A stretch of DNA of 22,348 nt, taken from the IMG/VR virus record IMGVR_UViG_3300028399_000031, positions 1-22,348 of that record; one strand, 5' to 3'. The DNA is from a virus. The stretch's first letter is position 1. Every line of letters begins with the position of its first letter. The translations under genes were made by a program, and so were the position numbers. Shown here piece after piece: positions 22,250 to 22,348 of this stretch. The notes beneath the pieces are model-generated. The model was not told where the DNA came from, searched no databases, and saw only the letters and a program-made list of their open reading frames with translations.

Positions 22250-22311
22250 GATCGCGACGCAAAGCCGCACGCGATTCGCTCACGTTTCCCGAGTCGCCGC
22301 GTGTTCCTCCA
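22250..22311 (+). other. Short non-coding stretch before the terminator
   Basis: No convincing reading frame fits here. TGGACG (22224-22229), 17 nt, TAGGAT (22247-22252) resembles a promoter that would start transcription near 22259. CACGCG (22268-22273) can pair with CGCGTG (22298-22303). It may be only an operon trailer; a short RNA is a possibility. Confidence 0.25.
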
Positions 22312-22348
22312 GGGCCGCCCGAGACGCTACCTCCTCGGGCGGTCCTTT
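22312..22348 (+). terminator. Rho-independent terminator
   Basis: GGGCCGCCCGAG (22312-22323) pairs with CTCGGGCGGTCC (22334-22345) over 12 bp with one G-U pair and a 10-nt loop, then TTT reaches the window edge. It follows the last gene and fits a strong intrinsic terminator, although the full length of the T-run cannot be seen. Confidence 0.75.

Noticed and set aside
1-22348. tRNA genes, CRISPR arrays, insertion sequences, integrase and attachment sites
   Set aside because: I looked for cloverleaf arms, regularly spaced repeats, transposase motifs and terminal inverted repeats and saw none that I could support.

Overview
The window is a 22.3-kb piece of a tailed bacteriophage (siphovirus-type) genome, or of a prophage. 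It is GC-rich (about two thirds G+C in the rows I counted), and every supported gene is on the + strand. Genes are packed head to tail, mostly with 4-base ATGA-type overlaps, and many have GGAGG-type ribosome binding sites. The lipoprotein signal, Shine-Dalgarno sites and promoter-like TTGACG/TANNNT pairs indicate a bacterial, high-GC host. I cannot name the host. No integrase, terminase, portal or capsid gene is visible; these would lie outside, probably to the left.

Region 1 (1-5674) is the neck and tail module in the usual order: the end of an upstream gene, a neck/head-completion candidate, an HK97 gp10-like protein, a tail-terminator candidate, the tail tube, the tail assembly chaperone pair, the tape measure protein and a small distal tail protein. 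The chaperone pair is joined by a G GGT TTT slippery site with an 11-bp stem-loop 5 nt downstream. The tape measure gene appears to start at a rare ATA codon that overlaps the chaperone stop.

Region 2 (5684-10372) is one 1562-residue tail-tip gene. It has hub-like segments at both ends, a LamG-like domain near the start, and a long middle part of lower GC that probably determines receptor binding.

Region 3 (10382-11754) holds a one-helix membrane protein (holin/lysis candidate), a lipoprotein, a compact cluster of palindromes resembling an operator, and a small XRE-family regulator that may be read from a leaderless mRNA.

Region 4 (11751-18355) is DNA metabolism: a possible annealing/recombination protein, an SMC/Rad50-like coiled-coil ATPase, a 61-aa protein, a UvrD-family helicase, a winged-helix replication-initiator-like protein and a Vsr/DUF559-like nuclease. 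The initiator gene contains a dense cluster of inverted and direct repeats that looks like an origin.

Region 5 (18352-22249) is a run of small overlapping genes, mostly of unknown function: two membrane proteins, a zinc ribbon, two related coiled-coil proteins and an MmcB-like nuclease. It ends in a short non-coding stretch with a strong hairpin terminator at the right edge of the window.
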